A stretch of 64,000 bases of DNA, taken from contig CM024172.1 of NCBI GenBank assembly GCA_013433145.1, positions 10,192,053-10,256,052 of the forward strand. Reading direction: 5' to 3'. Numbering within the stretch: the stretch's first letter is position 1; every line of letters starts with the position of its first letter. This DNA is from Ascaris suum. Taxonomy: Eukaryota; Nematoda; Chromadorea; Rhabditida; Ascarididae. A program made the position numbers and the translations under genes. Under the pieces are notes generated by a model that had not been told where the DNA came from, ran no database searches, and was given only the letters and a program-made list of their open reading frames with translations. Below are positions 1-12,627 of this stretch, piece by piece.

Positions 1-7
1 GCTTCAG

Positions 8-3000
8 GTGCTTCGTGATGCCGGACCGTCCATCACACTAACTTCGTTGACGAATATGCTAGCATTCGCCATTGGTGCCTACTCAGCAACACCCGAAATT
101 CAACTCTTCTGCATTGCTAACGTTGTGGCGATGTTCTTCGATCTTCTCTATACAGTTGTCCTCTACATGCCTGTTTTAGTCATTTGCGCGAGATGCGAAA
201 AGAGGCTCGAGGGACCTGATACGAGGCACACCTTCCGTAAAGTTCGTATTTTGTGCCAATCCTGTTGCACGCCGGAGCGAACCGTTTTAGCCGTGTCGTT
301 AGATGAGATCCGTTGCAGAGGGTTGCTTCGTGGAGAAATGTTCAAACAGCTGAGACATGAATTTGACGTGAATTTAGAAATTCCTATGCGCAACAAACTT
401 ATTTTCGCGGGCATTAGGGGCCGCCCGCTTGATTTATGGCGCAATCTGAACATCGTTAAACGAAATGACGATTTCCTTTGGCACTCCAGCAGTCGCACTG
501 AGGCTCTTTGCCTCATACTACTGAAGTCAACAAAAATTTGCTATCTTATTATTGCGAACTTACCGAGGCCCGACGGTATTTTGCTAGATTTAGGGATGAC
601 TAGCGAGATCGGCACAGAGTACGAAATAGCTGCAGAAATTTGCAAGCATTAGATTACATGTCGAAAAGGTGCAGGTCCACTCACAGTTTACCTACATAAT
701 CTCACGCCGCGCTGAAAGCGGCGAACATAAGCGAGTTGCTGCCCTACTTCGGTGAACATCTACAATCCTTTGCCCACATGACCAGCATGATCAGGAAAGA
801 AATCCGGAAAGAAATCGTCGAGAATGGAAACTCTTCGACTGCGGTGAAAAAAGAAACTTATATCACGTTTAAACTCCTCAAGTATTTATGGATTTGTTGT
901 TAGCTACATCGTCATACATGTACTTAGTATACGCTTGTATGGAACTTCTGCTATCTACATTGCTTTGAAATTGCAGATGTCCGATTTCTGCAGCTCCTAC
1001 TGCAAGTGGCTTTCTAGCGGATATACATCCATCTGTGTGCTATTGATCATGTGTGCATATTGGAGTATAAGCATCTATGGGATGAAGCACATTACGCCAA
1101 GTATTCAACCATCCAAGTTGGTGATCATTGGTTCACCCATGGAACAGGTACATCTGTGAATATGACTTAACTGTTTCACGCGTTGGTGTTTCCTTTCCTA
1201 TTGCCCAATTATTTTTTTTTTTGTTGATAACCGGATGATCGACTTTGCTGCAGTAATGTCTTTATCTGCACATCAGTACAATGGCCGCGCATATCTCATG
1301 TTGGCATTACACATCATAGACACGCTTCAGCTCGGGGATGCTTTCGAAGTATTTCAGCCTGACGTCTTTTTCAGAGAATTCTGCGTAGATGTTCCCCTTC
1401 GGAAATTACGGCTCTACGGATCATGTCTTAAAGTTATTGCATGCCATCTCGCTCACTGCCGTCTGACTCGTAGGCTTTCTTTACGTTGGCAACAAGGAAC
1501 CAGCGATTGTCCCGGCACTCGATCGCATTATTTGATGAAGCTTTTTCTCATGAAGTGGTTTGTTTGTAGGAGGCTGTCAGATTTGAAGTGAATACGTTCT
1601 CGATTCAGTTAAGAACTCCTTAAGGAGTTCAACGCGCTTTAGCTGCCATGAGATGTCTCCATATACCGCTGAGATCTTGTCAGAGAAATCAACATGGCGA
1701 TATGCACATAAGCGACTATGTTGGAAGCTAGAGCTGAAGTAAACAACTGCATGAAAGTGAACAGATTGCAACCTAACAACAACAAACATCGCAGTGTATT
1801 TCGAGACCTCAGACAAAATGTGCTTTCACTATTGCTGTTGGCGGAGGAAGTTTGATTTCACACGATCATTAAAGTGGTTTTCCTCCTCGTTATGCAGCTG
1901 TAAATCAAAAAGAGCTGAAAGTATAACATCGCTATTTATGCACTTGTTGCAGAAAAGTATAAAGTTTTCTAGTTTGCAACTGGCAAGATCTCGCCTGCGG
2001 TGACACCTAGGTTGCAAAACGGTCGATGATTCCTACCGCATGACTTCCGAAAACAAGTTTCACCTTCTTTTGAAGAAAATATTTCGACGAACTGCATTTA
2101 TTGTTGTCGGAAAATTTGGAGGAACCACCGATCCACCATAGTTCATATCCGTCGTTTATGACATGAATTGCAGAGGCATAGCTGAGATACGGGATAAGCG
2201 TATGTAGAATATCACCTAAGCTTTGAAGCTATCGATTAGCGCTTGTTGTGTTCACTAGCAGCTTCATTTTATTTCAACTTTAGTACTCAGCAAATACGCT
2301 CTTTAACGATCCTATAAATCCTATCTTTCCCACTGCGTATTTAATGCCATGACTATACAAAACGCCTTCAACCTTTCCAGCGGTGACAGTATGAATTTTT
2401 GCGCCATCACATGCCTCCGTTCCCAGTTGTTTTAGATGTTCTAGCATAACTTTCGCGTCAGTGGCACTTCTTCCCCTACGACACACCTCTAGTGATCACG
2501 GCTATGTTTCCAACCTCTGAGACGAGCTAACACGATTAAACTTAGTGTTGGTGCATAATCCACACAATCTGGAATAGTTAAAGGCTGTGTAGATTGTCAT
2601 AAGAAGCTCATTTGCGCAATTAGACAGACGATCAACTTTCAGCGTGCACTTACCAAATTGGAACTCAAAGTTTTGCATATCACTTTTTATTTGCCTGCAA
2701 CGAGAGCTTTGCACGGCCAAAGTTTGCTGCAGTCCGGATTAATGATGAATCCTATCTTCGTGCTTTGCAGCTTTTGGATATGCGAGATAAGTACGTGCAG
2801 AGTGAGTATCTTTTTGTCACTGTAATCGTTGGTAATGCTGGAAATTTGACCGATCCAAGACGAAGGCAGCGCATCCACTCGATGGTAGAGCAGTTCGAAT
2901 CCATGCCGGAATGCAATGGACAGCGTTTCACCTATTTCTGGATGCGCGATTACGAGAGGTTTTTGTTGACGAGCGACATTGACGTTCAGATGGATGAGGA

Positions 3001-6000
3001 TTCACGAGCAGAATGGTCGCCCTACAGCAGCCAATCGATTCAAGAGTTTTTGGAGTGGTCGGAAAACAAGATCTGGGGCGCCTTCATAGTCTTCGACAAT
3101 CATACTAATAGGTTCGTTCAGCTAAACCAACGTCTGTCAGCACCGCCTTGTCCCATTGGACAGAGGCAGCATAAACAGGATATTGAAGCTATTTCCTGAT
3201 GGAGTCCTCCGATTTATCACTATTGCTGGATTTCGGAATAAATTCACCTTATTTCTTTGCTGCAAGTAGCGAAGGAAACGGCTTCTATGACAACAGTGCC
3301 GTAAACGTTGCGTTTTCCCGTATTAGTCAGAATGTGCGTTATGCATAAGCGCTAGGGCATTGCAGATATTTCGCTCCAAAGGAAAAAAAAAATCTAAGTT
3401 CAAATGAGAAGGAGGAAGTTCAACGCTTCATTCTTCCTTGATCATCTCTTAAATTTGCTCTTTTGATTGCACATAAACTGCAGCCCTAAATTCTCCAGGA
3501 ACGAAAAAAAAAGTGCGAGCGAGGAAACCCAATAGTAATTTCGAAAACACATACCATTCTGCCTTTCAATTTAGAAAGTGCAGATGTGGTTGGAATATGT
3601 GAATTTCTAAGAGGACAGTTGACATCAATTGTTTCCACGTCCTAGTGCAAAAGTTTTGCAAAATGTTTGTCGTTACAATCTCGTGAACCAACGTTTGCAT
3701 ATGTGCGTTTGTTGGCAGTTTGTGATTTACAAATCGGCCGCTAGAATCACTGACTTGCGTCATTTTGTGCGTTTTCTACTGATCATCCTTAATGGGAGCT
3801 ATTCGGAGAGAGTGTAGCTAGCTTGGAGTCAATGCCGAATTATATCTCCACATAAAACGTTTCCTTTATTGTTCATCGTAAACTCCTTGCTCACTCAGGC
3901 GGAGTGTACCGAGGACACCCTCGTCATTTGTACAGACGAACTTTACATATTTAGTTGGTTGGAAAACATAATAATACAATTTAAAGTCCATCAGTTAAAG
4001 CTGTCAGAAGGAGAATAAAAATCATTTCTGTGAGAAATGTTCTCATTCACTTCGATGTGATTTGAGAGGAATGAGTCCTTGGATCATTTCTTTTCGCTTC
4101 CTTGCTTCTTTTGCCACTGCACATTCGCCGATATTATGTTTTCATCAGCGTATCGAAATTTTCGCTCATCGTTCGTTATCATGGACTCCACGTTGCACAA
4201 TTCACCGAGAAATTGAGAATGATGAAGGAATGGCGAGCAATTGCGGAAAATTATACGGTGAGCTAGTTCTACTTTCCATCGTCTATCAGCAGCTCACGGT
4301 GACCAAGACTCATAAGTACATCGGCTTACAACCCTAACATTTTCAATTCACAAAGAGACTATAGCGGTGTCCCCCTTATTCCTCTCGCGCCCTCCCCCTC
4401 CCCCCCCTCCACCCTTCCACCCTCGCCCACTGCTTTGGAAAAACTAGATAGAGTAATTATTTTCGGCGAAAATTTCTGCACGCTGTGTTGTGTCGAGATA
4501 AATGCGCCAATTTTTCACGAATGTATGAAGATCGTTCTTTGACAGGCCGCCCTCTCTTATCCATGCTATCAGAAAACGGGAACCTGGTTGGTGGAATCGG
4601 CAGAACCGCTGCTGTTTAATGATCAGGGAATGGTGGTATCAGTTTGTGCGAAATAGTCCCGAAAATGTCGCGTTTTTGATAGCGTTTTTTAACCCCTTGC
4701 GAACGTTCATTCAGTTGCAATGATTTTTAAGCAACTGGCTGCTGTCCGCTGAAAACAAAAAATTTTACAACAAACCCACATCTCCGCCTCTTCCGCCTGT
4801 GAGCCCCTCGCCCTTGTCAAGTTGTTGAAACTGGAGACAGAGATCCTCACATGTGGTTGAAATCCAAATAAGTGCTCCATCAGCATTTTCAGCTAAGACT
4901 TTCTGAATTCCTTCTTATTGAGGAGGACAGTAAGCACATTTGTCAATCTATTCGAGAAAAGTGGTATACAGCAGTAAGCACATATATGATCTCTCAGCTA
5001 CAAATTCCGGTAATGAAAATTATTTTGCTGCAACAACCAGTCTATCATCAGAAAATCAGCAGAGTTTACAACTTTTTACACTTATCTGCAAATCCCATCT
5101 ATGGCGTCGCAGGCACAGCTCATGCTAGTGGACCCGTCGAAGCAGCTGTCTAGGCGACAAAAATTTGCTGCCGGATGGAAAAACGTATAGCTCGCTTGAC
5201 AATAATTAACTCTACCGGCCGCTCTTCTATAAGTTTCGCGGCATTTGAAAAAAAAAACGGGTTATATTTGGACAATAGCGGATTGAGTACATAGGTATTT
5301 GCTGTACAGCCAAAAGTATGTGCATTGTTCACTCGACATTTTTGAAGGAATGTAAACATGGAAATGGAATTCATTGCAGTGCTGGTGTTTTCAGGATCTT
5401 TCGGCAACTATTTATAACGATGACGGTGTGTTCATTGACCAAATCGAGAGTTTGATTCCACGAACAGCTCAGAGCACCATATATTGTTTCGCATGCATGC
5501 TGCTAATCTGTTCTCTCTTCATGCCTAATCTCATCGCTGTACTTGCAGCGTCGGCTCCGATCGTCTCCATATTTGTCGGTATGTAGCTTGAAAGTTCTAT
5601 GGAGAAGAAGAAATTAGGACGCATGTCTATGCAGAACAAGCGTATCTAGCATTGATTTGTAGCTTATTTGAGCCGTGTTGAAACCAGTCATCTTCAGGCG
5701 TTGCTGGCTTTATGACGTTGTGGCATGTGGATTTGGATCCCATTTCGATGACGGCACTTATCTTGTCCATTGGAATGTCGGTTGATTATTTAGCACATAT
5801 CTCATATCACTACTACAATATATCAATGTTTCACCCATCGATGTCGTCTGTCGAAGTCATGCAACAGGCACTCTCCGTTATTGCTTACCCACTGTTGCAG
5901 TGCTGCTTTTCGAACGTCTTTCTCGCGTTATGCCTGCTCTTCGTCAACACCTATATCACTCGGGTAACACAGTTGCATTTCTTTAGAATGATTGCGTTGC

Positions 6001-7602
6001 TTGCTATAAAAAGATGAGACGCAAATTTGAATGAGTGCCGAACTTTGGCATCGGATGGTCGTTCATGACTCCTCGGTCTCCGTCCTGGCAAGAACAGCAA
6101 GTGCCATCCCCACATTAGCAACAACGGCCCTCGGAATTTTTCGCCTAATGTTACATATTCTCCAAACCTTGAGGTTGAAAATACATCTTGAGGTTTTCGC
6201 AAGCACGCATTCGAGACTTTATTTTCGCTTTGACGGCCTGTTAAGGCTGATGCCTAAACATCCGCGCTCGCGTCTCCGCTCAACGGTTGCAGATGCGGAA
6301 TCATTGAACCCTGAATAACGAAAGCGCTGAGTTAGATGCATGCACTTGCATGATCTGCTTAAAAACACCTCTTTCTGACTTAACAGCATGGAAAATAGTG
6401 ACAGTCGTTTGAAGGCAAACAGGAAGGCAAACAAGCAAACAAACAAACGTTTGAGCGCATTTTTAATCTGTAAGGTTTTCCTTTCATGTTGCAGATTTGC
6501 CGAAAAAAAGTTGCCGTTTCATTGTCGATATCGCTGCTTCGAATAAAGACATAATTTCCAACGGTTTGCTTTGTGCCTGTGGCTGGTGAAGGAAATCGAT
6601 TGGGTGAGCGTCGTGCAAATGCAAAAATTCTGTCAGACGCATCGGCACTCCCATCCACTTGCTTGCTTAAAAACGCTCTTTCCCGACACTGTTTCCTCAG
6701 TATGGAGTAATTATCGCTGTCACATCATAAGACTTCCCGAACAATGAAAACAAATGAATGGAATAGTGTTGTCGTTGGAATAAGAACATTTGCATCTCGC
6801 TTGTAGTGCCAATTGCTTCGCCAGACAACCGCAATCTTCGGCAAAAGCAGGATAATGATCTTTCAACGGAATCTGTCCCCTCACATGTCTTCAGAATGTG
6901 GAAGATAAGTTCGCACATCCCATCCGAGGTATTACCATGCAAAGTTGAGTTGTAAATTTTTCTCCTCTCTGACGTGTCAAACGAATGATGTAAAAAGTCG
7001 CGAAAGTCGCGTACAAGCTGACTCTTTATTGGCCATTGCAGCTTTCTCGAATGGAGGGATAGAACTGTATGTCGAAGGAATATTGATGAGTACCGAATCG
7101 CCTCTGTTCGGTATTTCAATAAAACTGCGCACCACTTGCTGCATTTGACTCTGCAGAACGGTCGCAGGCAAAAACGTGGTGCTCCAAAGACTTGGGCGCG
7201 TAAGATAGAGCGCTGCGCGGTTGTACCGTGAAATTTGGCATATGTTATCCACAGATAAAGGCGATCTCAAAGTTATCAAGTACTCCACATTGAAGGTGCA
7301 ATTAAAGCACCGCTTGTCATTCCAGCGTATCAGGTTTAGTTCTTCATTTTGGGCAGAAAATTGGGTAGGATGCTTAGGGTGGACCAGTTGCGTTCACCTG
7401 GACAGGAATTACACCGCGCTTTTTCCTGGTAACATTTATTGACATGATAGTATTTCAGGTTATCGTGAAAACTGTGCTGTTGGTCGTATTATTCGGCTCG
7501 ATGCATGCTCTCGTGATCATACCAGCCTTCTTGTGCGCTTTCTCAAAGTGGAGATTTAAGAGGGTCGTTCAGCCGGCAATACCGACCAAAGAAAACCGAT
7601 GA
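8..7602 (+). CDS. Patched-related (PTR) family membrane protein, 5' end outside window
   Basis: Multi-exon gene of the Patched/PTR sterol-sensing-domain family, predicted to be a polytopic membrane protein of the RND-like superfamily; nematode members act mostly in cuticle, moulting and lipid or sterol handling. Proposed exons are 8-236, 719-843 (weak), 977-1147, 2771-3115, about 5041-5184, 5395-5578, 5698-5963 and 7459-7602. They join into one open frame of 535 residues. Visible landmarks are [20 protein letters not shown] and the last two helices of the first SSD block (exon 1), the helix after the cytoplasmic loop (977-1147), the second ectodomain with [16 protein letters not shown] and FWMRDYERF (exon 2771), [15 protein letters not shown] (5395), and [11 protein letters not shown], the GxxxD-type motif (5698). 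The last exon ends in a short basic tail. The family is usually about 850-950 residues, so roughly the last 60 percent is present. The loop exon, and the acceptor of the exon ending at 5184, are uncertain. AATAAA occurs at 7930-7935. Confidence 0.92.
2280..2694 (-). CDS. Candidate antisense two-exon gene fragment inside a PTR intron
   Basis: Not recognised. Two minus-strand blocks lie inside the plus-strand PTR intron 1148-2770. Exon A (2654-2694) is bounded by a CGTTGCAG acceptor and a strong GTAAGT donor, and reads [13 protein letters not shown] with phase 1 at its end. Exon B (2280-2488) follows a CACTAG acceptor, completes a GAG codon, and reads through [34 protein letters not shown] and [18 protein letters not shown] to a TAA stop at 2280-2282. 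The phases agree. Residue composition is balanced and protein-like, with no membrane segment. The 5' part would lie at higher coordinates, over or beyond the PTR exon at 2771, and was not found. It could instead be a relic of a mobile element or a chance reading frame. Confidence 0.38.
4368..4430 (-). other. G-rich tract on minus strand (quadruplex-forming motif)
   Basis: The plus strand is a C-only/C-rich run in a PTR intron, with C-blocks of 5, 3, 5 and 7 separated by single bases. The minus strand therefore carries at least four runs of three or more G with loops of 1-4 bases, which fits the usual G-quadruplex pattern. No gene lies in it. Confidence 0.6.
6977..7393 (-). other. Long coding-like antisense reading frame in the last PTR intron
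   Basis: A minus-strand frame stays open for about 139 codons inside the last PTR intron (5964-7458). Its residue mix looks like a real protein, for example [38 protein letters not shown] and [19 protein letters not shown] found no clean splice acceptor or donor bounding it and no known domain. A second minus-strand frame overlaps its lower end (6697-7119). It could be part of the same antisense unit as 2280-2694, a decayed repeat, or chance. Confidence 0.2.
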
Positions 7603-10497
7603 AGCTTTTTATTTCTAATACCGAAGCTCTCAGTCCTGAGACTTTATTGTAATTGTAAAGTGTAAGTCGGCTCGGTTTCTTCAGCACGAATGTGGTGTTT
7701 CTGTTTAGGAGGACTGTGCTTGTGAGCTAGAGTGATTTATGCGACGAAAATCCTCTGTGAACTTTCGCGATCATCGCGATTTCGTTGCAACGCCATTGCT
7801 GTCATGAGAAAATACACGAATGCATCTGTGAGAGAATTAGATAGAAGAAAATACACCAGGCAGAATTCGTCTGAAGGAACGACCATTTCGGAAAAAAGCT
7901 CAGCTCTTTGTGTATAATGAATAAGATTGAATAAACCGAGCAAAACGATCGCAAAATCAGGCATTGGAATAATTGATCACATTTGTCTCAGTTTATGTCA
8001 TGCAGCCAAATTCTTGCACCGTATTACCGTACTGTGTGCTCGAAACCGGCCTTCTCAAAAGGGCCTTTCTTCGGCTCATTTCATTAACACACAGCGGCGC
8101 AATGCTTTTCTTATATCACGCCCTCAGAGTGACCACAAGCCAACACACCTTTCCCCCTTTTCCACTATGGGCGTTTCAGTGTAATCGCTTGCAAGGATCC
8201 TTTAAGCAGCCGCCAGTGAGAGAAGCGACCGAACTTTCTTCTCTTGGAGAAAAAGTCACGGGAGAACGTACCGTTTGCAAACATTTTCATAGCAAACGAT
8301 GAATGATGCTTTTTTTTTCGGGGGGATTTTGCAAAGTTTCTTCCACAGCTTCATCTTCGTTCTATTTACTTCATGCGGAAATGGGCATCCTACTAAAGAG
8401 ATTGAGGTCCATAGAAGATAAAACTTGCCCATATATATTTGAGAACACTTCGTAATTTGTTATGTTGCTCGAGAACTCTCGACAATTATTCCATAATAAT
8501 TTGTCAAAAATGTGCAAATAATTGTCATGACGCTCGTGATCAAATGTAAGCGTAGCGCCGTATGTGGGGTTACTCAGTGATATGTACGCTATTTATAATG
8601 CGACGTGATCGTAACCAGTAAACCGTATTAATACTACGTAGTTATTCTCAGTGTTCTATTATCGTCTATTAAATTTTTCGCAAAATGGATTCGAGGCTAA
8701 AATAACACTGACTAAGAAGCATTGTAGCAATTGGAGGTTACAGTTATGGAATAAATACGATAGACATAGCGAATAGTGAGAACACTACGAAACTGCATTG
8801 GAGAAAGGGGTTAGTCAATGGTGGCAACGGAACAGGAATGCTTATAATATATCTTATATCTCACCGAGGGGTTGTTGATTCGAAGATGTTTTGGAATAAA
8901 CCATGCGGGAACAGGCATGATTTTCTAACAGAGAACCTAGACACTTGCTCAAGCGTGTATGAAAAATGCTTCAGGGGAAGACTCATCCATCACATTCAGT
9001 ATTCCTAACAGGAAAGGATAGCTTCCCATCTTTCGACCGGTAAGAGGACAGTTCCGCATAGTCAAGTGGATGCGACTACTATCCGAGGTAGAAACTGAGA
9101 ATTCAAATGATGATGCGATTGTGAAAAGGCGGAGTCCATAGTGGCTTGCCGCGATTCCCGAAACATGGAGGAGTTAGCTGTCTGAGTACAGGTCATTCTG
9201 CAGTAACCTGATGACTCCAAGTTGACTTCTTTCTAGCTCCGCTACGGGGATTTCACCACAGGATACACTATTTGAGAGGATAAAGAAAAGAAGTGTTGTG
9301 CGACATTCTAAAAGTAGGCCACAAAATCCAGACACGTTAGCGAAATAGCATATCGGAATTGAAGGAACAGATTCCGGCTGCGTCACGAAGATACCTCTTC
9401 TGTTGTATGCCTTCTGTGCATTTGCTGGGAGCAGAAATTCTCTCAATGACATATCCTCCAAAAAAGCAAGATGAATGGGATGGAAGTGATCGATAATTCG
9501 ATAGGGTCTCAGCTTAAAAGTACTATCAAAAGATTATACGGTTAGTAACATCATAGAATCTTCGATTATACTCTGATCTTAGATGAGAAACTTGTTGTGC
9601 ATTCTTGAGAGCATAGATTCCCCGCAGAGTATACTGCTTTACCAGTGGGCTATAACAGCGTCTGAGAATACTGCTGGGCGAAAGGCCTAACAAATAGAAG
9701 AAAGACCAATCTCATGTGGTATTCTTAGAGCGCAAGAACGAGCAATTCCAGATAATATTAACAAAAGTTCTATGCGCATGGGTCAATCGAGTGCACTAAT
9801 AAACGATGAGAAGAATAAATGAAGACGTACTCTGCACCGACAAGCGTGCGAAGAGTTGCAACGTCACAGCAAGGTTAAAAAAAACATGAAAAACGATGAA
9901 AAGAAGAGCGCACGAACGATCAATCTCGTATGATATTAACAAATAACTACCAGTTCCCATGACGTGACGTATAGCGTCAACTGCTCCGAAATAAAAGTGC
10001 TTGACAATCGCAGCTTTCGTCGCAAGAAACATGAAATTGCGTTATACCATTTTCTTTTCTTCAACTAAGTCAAGACGATTTTTCGCAGGCATCGAGTGAC
10101 TCTATACCGGAACATACCTGCGAAAATTCTATGCGTTATGACTACTTCATGTGCTCATGCTAAAGCGAATGCGAAATATAGAGTACGAATGCATTCCTTC
10201 ATGCGACATGGTTTTGAATTGACAGCTTATGGATGAACCATCCACCTCGAAAAAAAAAAAGAAAAAGCTTCATTTTGTTGCTGGCCTTCCATGTGTGATG
10301 TGGTGCTTCCATAAAAGAGGGTTGCGAAGAACTAATGGGAGATTCACAGTGGCGTAGTCACCTAGGACGACGACACTTCGCATTAGAAGAATTCTGTTGT
10401 TCGCCTGTTTTTTCCTGTAGTGTTTAGAACACTCGTTTGCTGTTGAAATTGTACGCCGACAAAAAGAACGAATCAAAGATCTTTATGAAAGGCTCAG
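7603..10497. other. Intergenic, 3' flank of PTR gene; no supported gene
   Basis: Holds the PTR 3' untranslated region, with a possible poly(A) signal AATAAA at 7930-7935, then AT-rich DNA with only short unbounded reading frames. Two loosely similar segments near 9700-9780 and 9895-9960 share the blocks AGAGCGCA and GATATTAACAAA with substitutions, suggesting an old dispersed repeat. I see no conserved domain. Confidence 0.5.
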
Positions 10498-11111
10498 ACT
10501 AAGAAAAAATTATCGCGCTTGTCCTTCTTGCTTTCACATTTTATCGCGACGTTCAAACTGTTTGGGAAAGTGAGCGATACCAATGACACCGAATACGGTA
10601 AGTGAAAGTAAATAGAATCGTCGAACTGCGTTGACTGTCATCTCTAAACGTTTCCCATATTTGATAGTCGGCAGTTGTTATCTGCGGCCTCAGGTTGCTG
10701 TACCTAGCGGTTCATGATGCGTCGTAGCACTACTCATTGTTTCCTCTAGGGGACCAACCTTGCATCTGTGCAAGTATGTCCCCCCTTTCGTTGCGTGCAA
10801 CTCATGCAGCCATTACTTCTGCGTTTGTTAATCGCAATAGTCAGTTTATTTTGCAGCGAACTTCAGTGTCACGCTCCTCATTCTATGCTCCTAATCGCCC
10901 GAACAAACACTCAAGTCATTCTGGTACGATTTTCAGAAGGGCAACGGATGCCAGAATCAGAATATCTCCTAGGAAAGCAGAAAAAAGTGCATGCGAAAGG
11001 GATATCATTCGTGGAAGGCTTCCTGGAAACTCATTCGATGAGACAAGTAGGGCAGAATGGCCAGCTGCCCGAGAAATGATGACTGTTTACTCGCAAACCT
11101 TTCCCACTTAG
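10498..11111 (+). CDS. Candidate 3' end of an unrecognised gene, two exons with poly(A) signal
   Basis: Not recognised. A possible internal exon (10498-10597) ends in a textbook GTAAGT donor and reads LSRLSFLLSHFIATFKLFG and VSDTNDTEYG. It ends in phase 1, which matches a CCTCTAG acceptor whose exon (10750-11111) supplies the remaining two bases. That exon continues for 120 codons to TAG at 11109, and an AATAAA follows at 11157-11162, 46 nt after the stop. The tail is rich in Ser, Arg and Asn and has no domain I know. An overlapping frame (ATG 10804 to stop 11079, 91 residues) starts with a signal-peptide-like stretch, MQPLLLRLLIAIVSLFCSE, and is the main alternative reading of the same DNA. 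Upstream exons were not found. Confidence 0.3.
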
Positions 11112-11162
11112 ACAAAACGGCATGAACCCTTTTTGGGCCTTTTTCGCTGATCGACGAATAAA

Positions 11163-12545
11163 GAAACAAAAAAATGAAAGTAGTTTGCGCCGTTAAAAAA
11201 CGCTACACAGCTCAATGAATTTTCGTACACCCACCAACCATACCATTAAACTGATGCAAAATTCTTGGGACGGCTGGGAACTTGAAAAGATGAAGTGCCA
11301 TTTAAATCAAAGCTGACACATTAGTCCGTCACATGTACCCAAAACTTAAAGGAGAGTTGGCTTGTTAAAGCCACAAATGACAAATGATAGCGAAGCCACA
11401 AAAGTTGCCATTCGGAAGTTTAGAATAGGAAGCAACTACACACCATACGAAAGATGATTTAAACTTATGTTGGCATTGATAAAGTGACCACAGTTTGTGA
11501 AGAAATACACGAGAGTTTTACGGCCGAAGTTGTCCCATGAGGTGAATCAATCGCCATTTGAGTGGAACAAGCGTCTAGACAAACTCATGCGAGGTTCGGC
11601 GTTTGTGAAAATGAACTTATAATGGTGGAAATGAACGGCGGAACTCAACTACGGCATCTAAAATCTCCTTCTCAGCGTCATGACAACTCAGCATATACAA
11701 CAATGACCTAGGAGAACATTGTTCAAGCTCTCATTCATGCAAAAATTTATGAACTTAGGGGGAAAATTCAGCACTCATCAGCAAATCTCGTTAACTTCAT
11801 CGGACTTTTCCACGGCTTTTTCTGAAATCTATAAATCTAATTCCACTTTGAAGGGCGAGAAAGAGGTTGATCATCCACTTTCCATGGATTTATTGACTTC
11901 TACCAGGACCAAAAAAGCGCCTTCTGAGAAGCACAATACCCCTCCATAGAAACCGCTGAACGCACTTTAATTACGAATAATGATCCGGCATTTGAAACAT
12001 AAGATTTCGAGGGCCGGACAGTTTAGAAATATGGATCTCGAATTTTGAAATATTATTTTTCGCTGCTCCTCTGCTTCATTGGCATCAGACATGTGAGAAA
12101 GAACAAATCTCTCGGCTGCAGCCATTTTAGTTCGTCTATAGAAAATTAAGATTATGACTTTTCTACAATAATTTACGAACTGCTCTTTTCTAGGTTGAAG
12201 GACATAAGCTATTTGTGAACAACGGTGAAGCAACGTACGAGGCACGGAATACGCATAAAAACTTTGAGAACCAAATTACTCGAGTACGCCATTAGAGCAG
12301 TGAGATCTGACTACGAGCAAGTTCTTCCAAAACCAAGTCGGTTGTTGTGAGCGCATCCGAATCGCCCTTCAACACTCGCGTCATCAGCACGAAATTTGGA
12401 TATCATCGTCAATAAGGGAAGTTCTGTGAAAACAAATAGTGCCAAAATTCACAGAACGCATAATCGGTCATGCAAAGTGCTCAACATCTTTTCTCGAAAA
12501 CTTGACGTAATGAAGAAATGCAGGAAAAACATGAGACTGAATACC

Positions 12546-12549
<4 letters not shown>
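11163..12549. other. Intergenic, nothing supported
   Basis: AT-rich DNA between the candidate gene ending at 11111 and the (TA)n array. The longest frame (11719-11949) is unbounded by splice sites and has no recognisable domain. Confidence 0.4.

Positions 12550-12625
<76 letters not shown>
12550..12625. repeat. (AT)n microsatellite, about 38 units
   Basis: Perfect AT dinucleotide array of about 76 bp. It is self-complementary, so it can extrude as a cruciform and its length in an assembly may be unreliable. Open frames of alternating Tyr/Ile across it are artefacts. Confidence 0.97.

Positions 12626-12627
<2 letters not shown>

Noticed and set aside
8..652. A single 215-codon exon
   Set aside because: Only 8-236 matches the PTR family. 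A GTAAAG donor at 237 ends the conserved part and the rest has no similarity to the expected loop.
1577..1816. Minus-strand frame ending [20 protein letters not shown]
   Set aside because: Somewhat protein-like, but I found no phase-matched partner exon and no recognisable domain. It may be repeat debris in the PTR intron.
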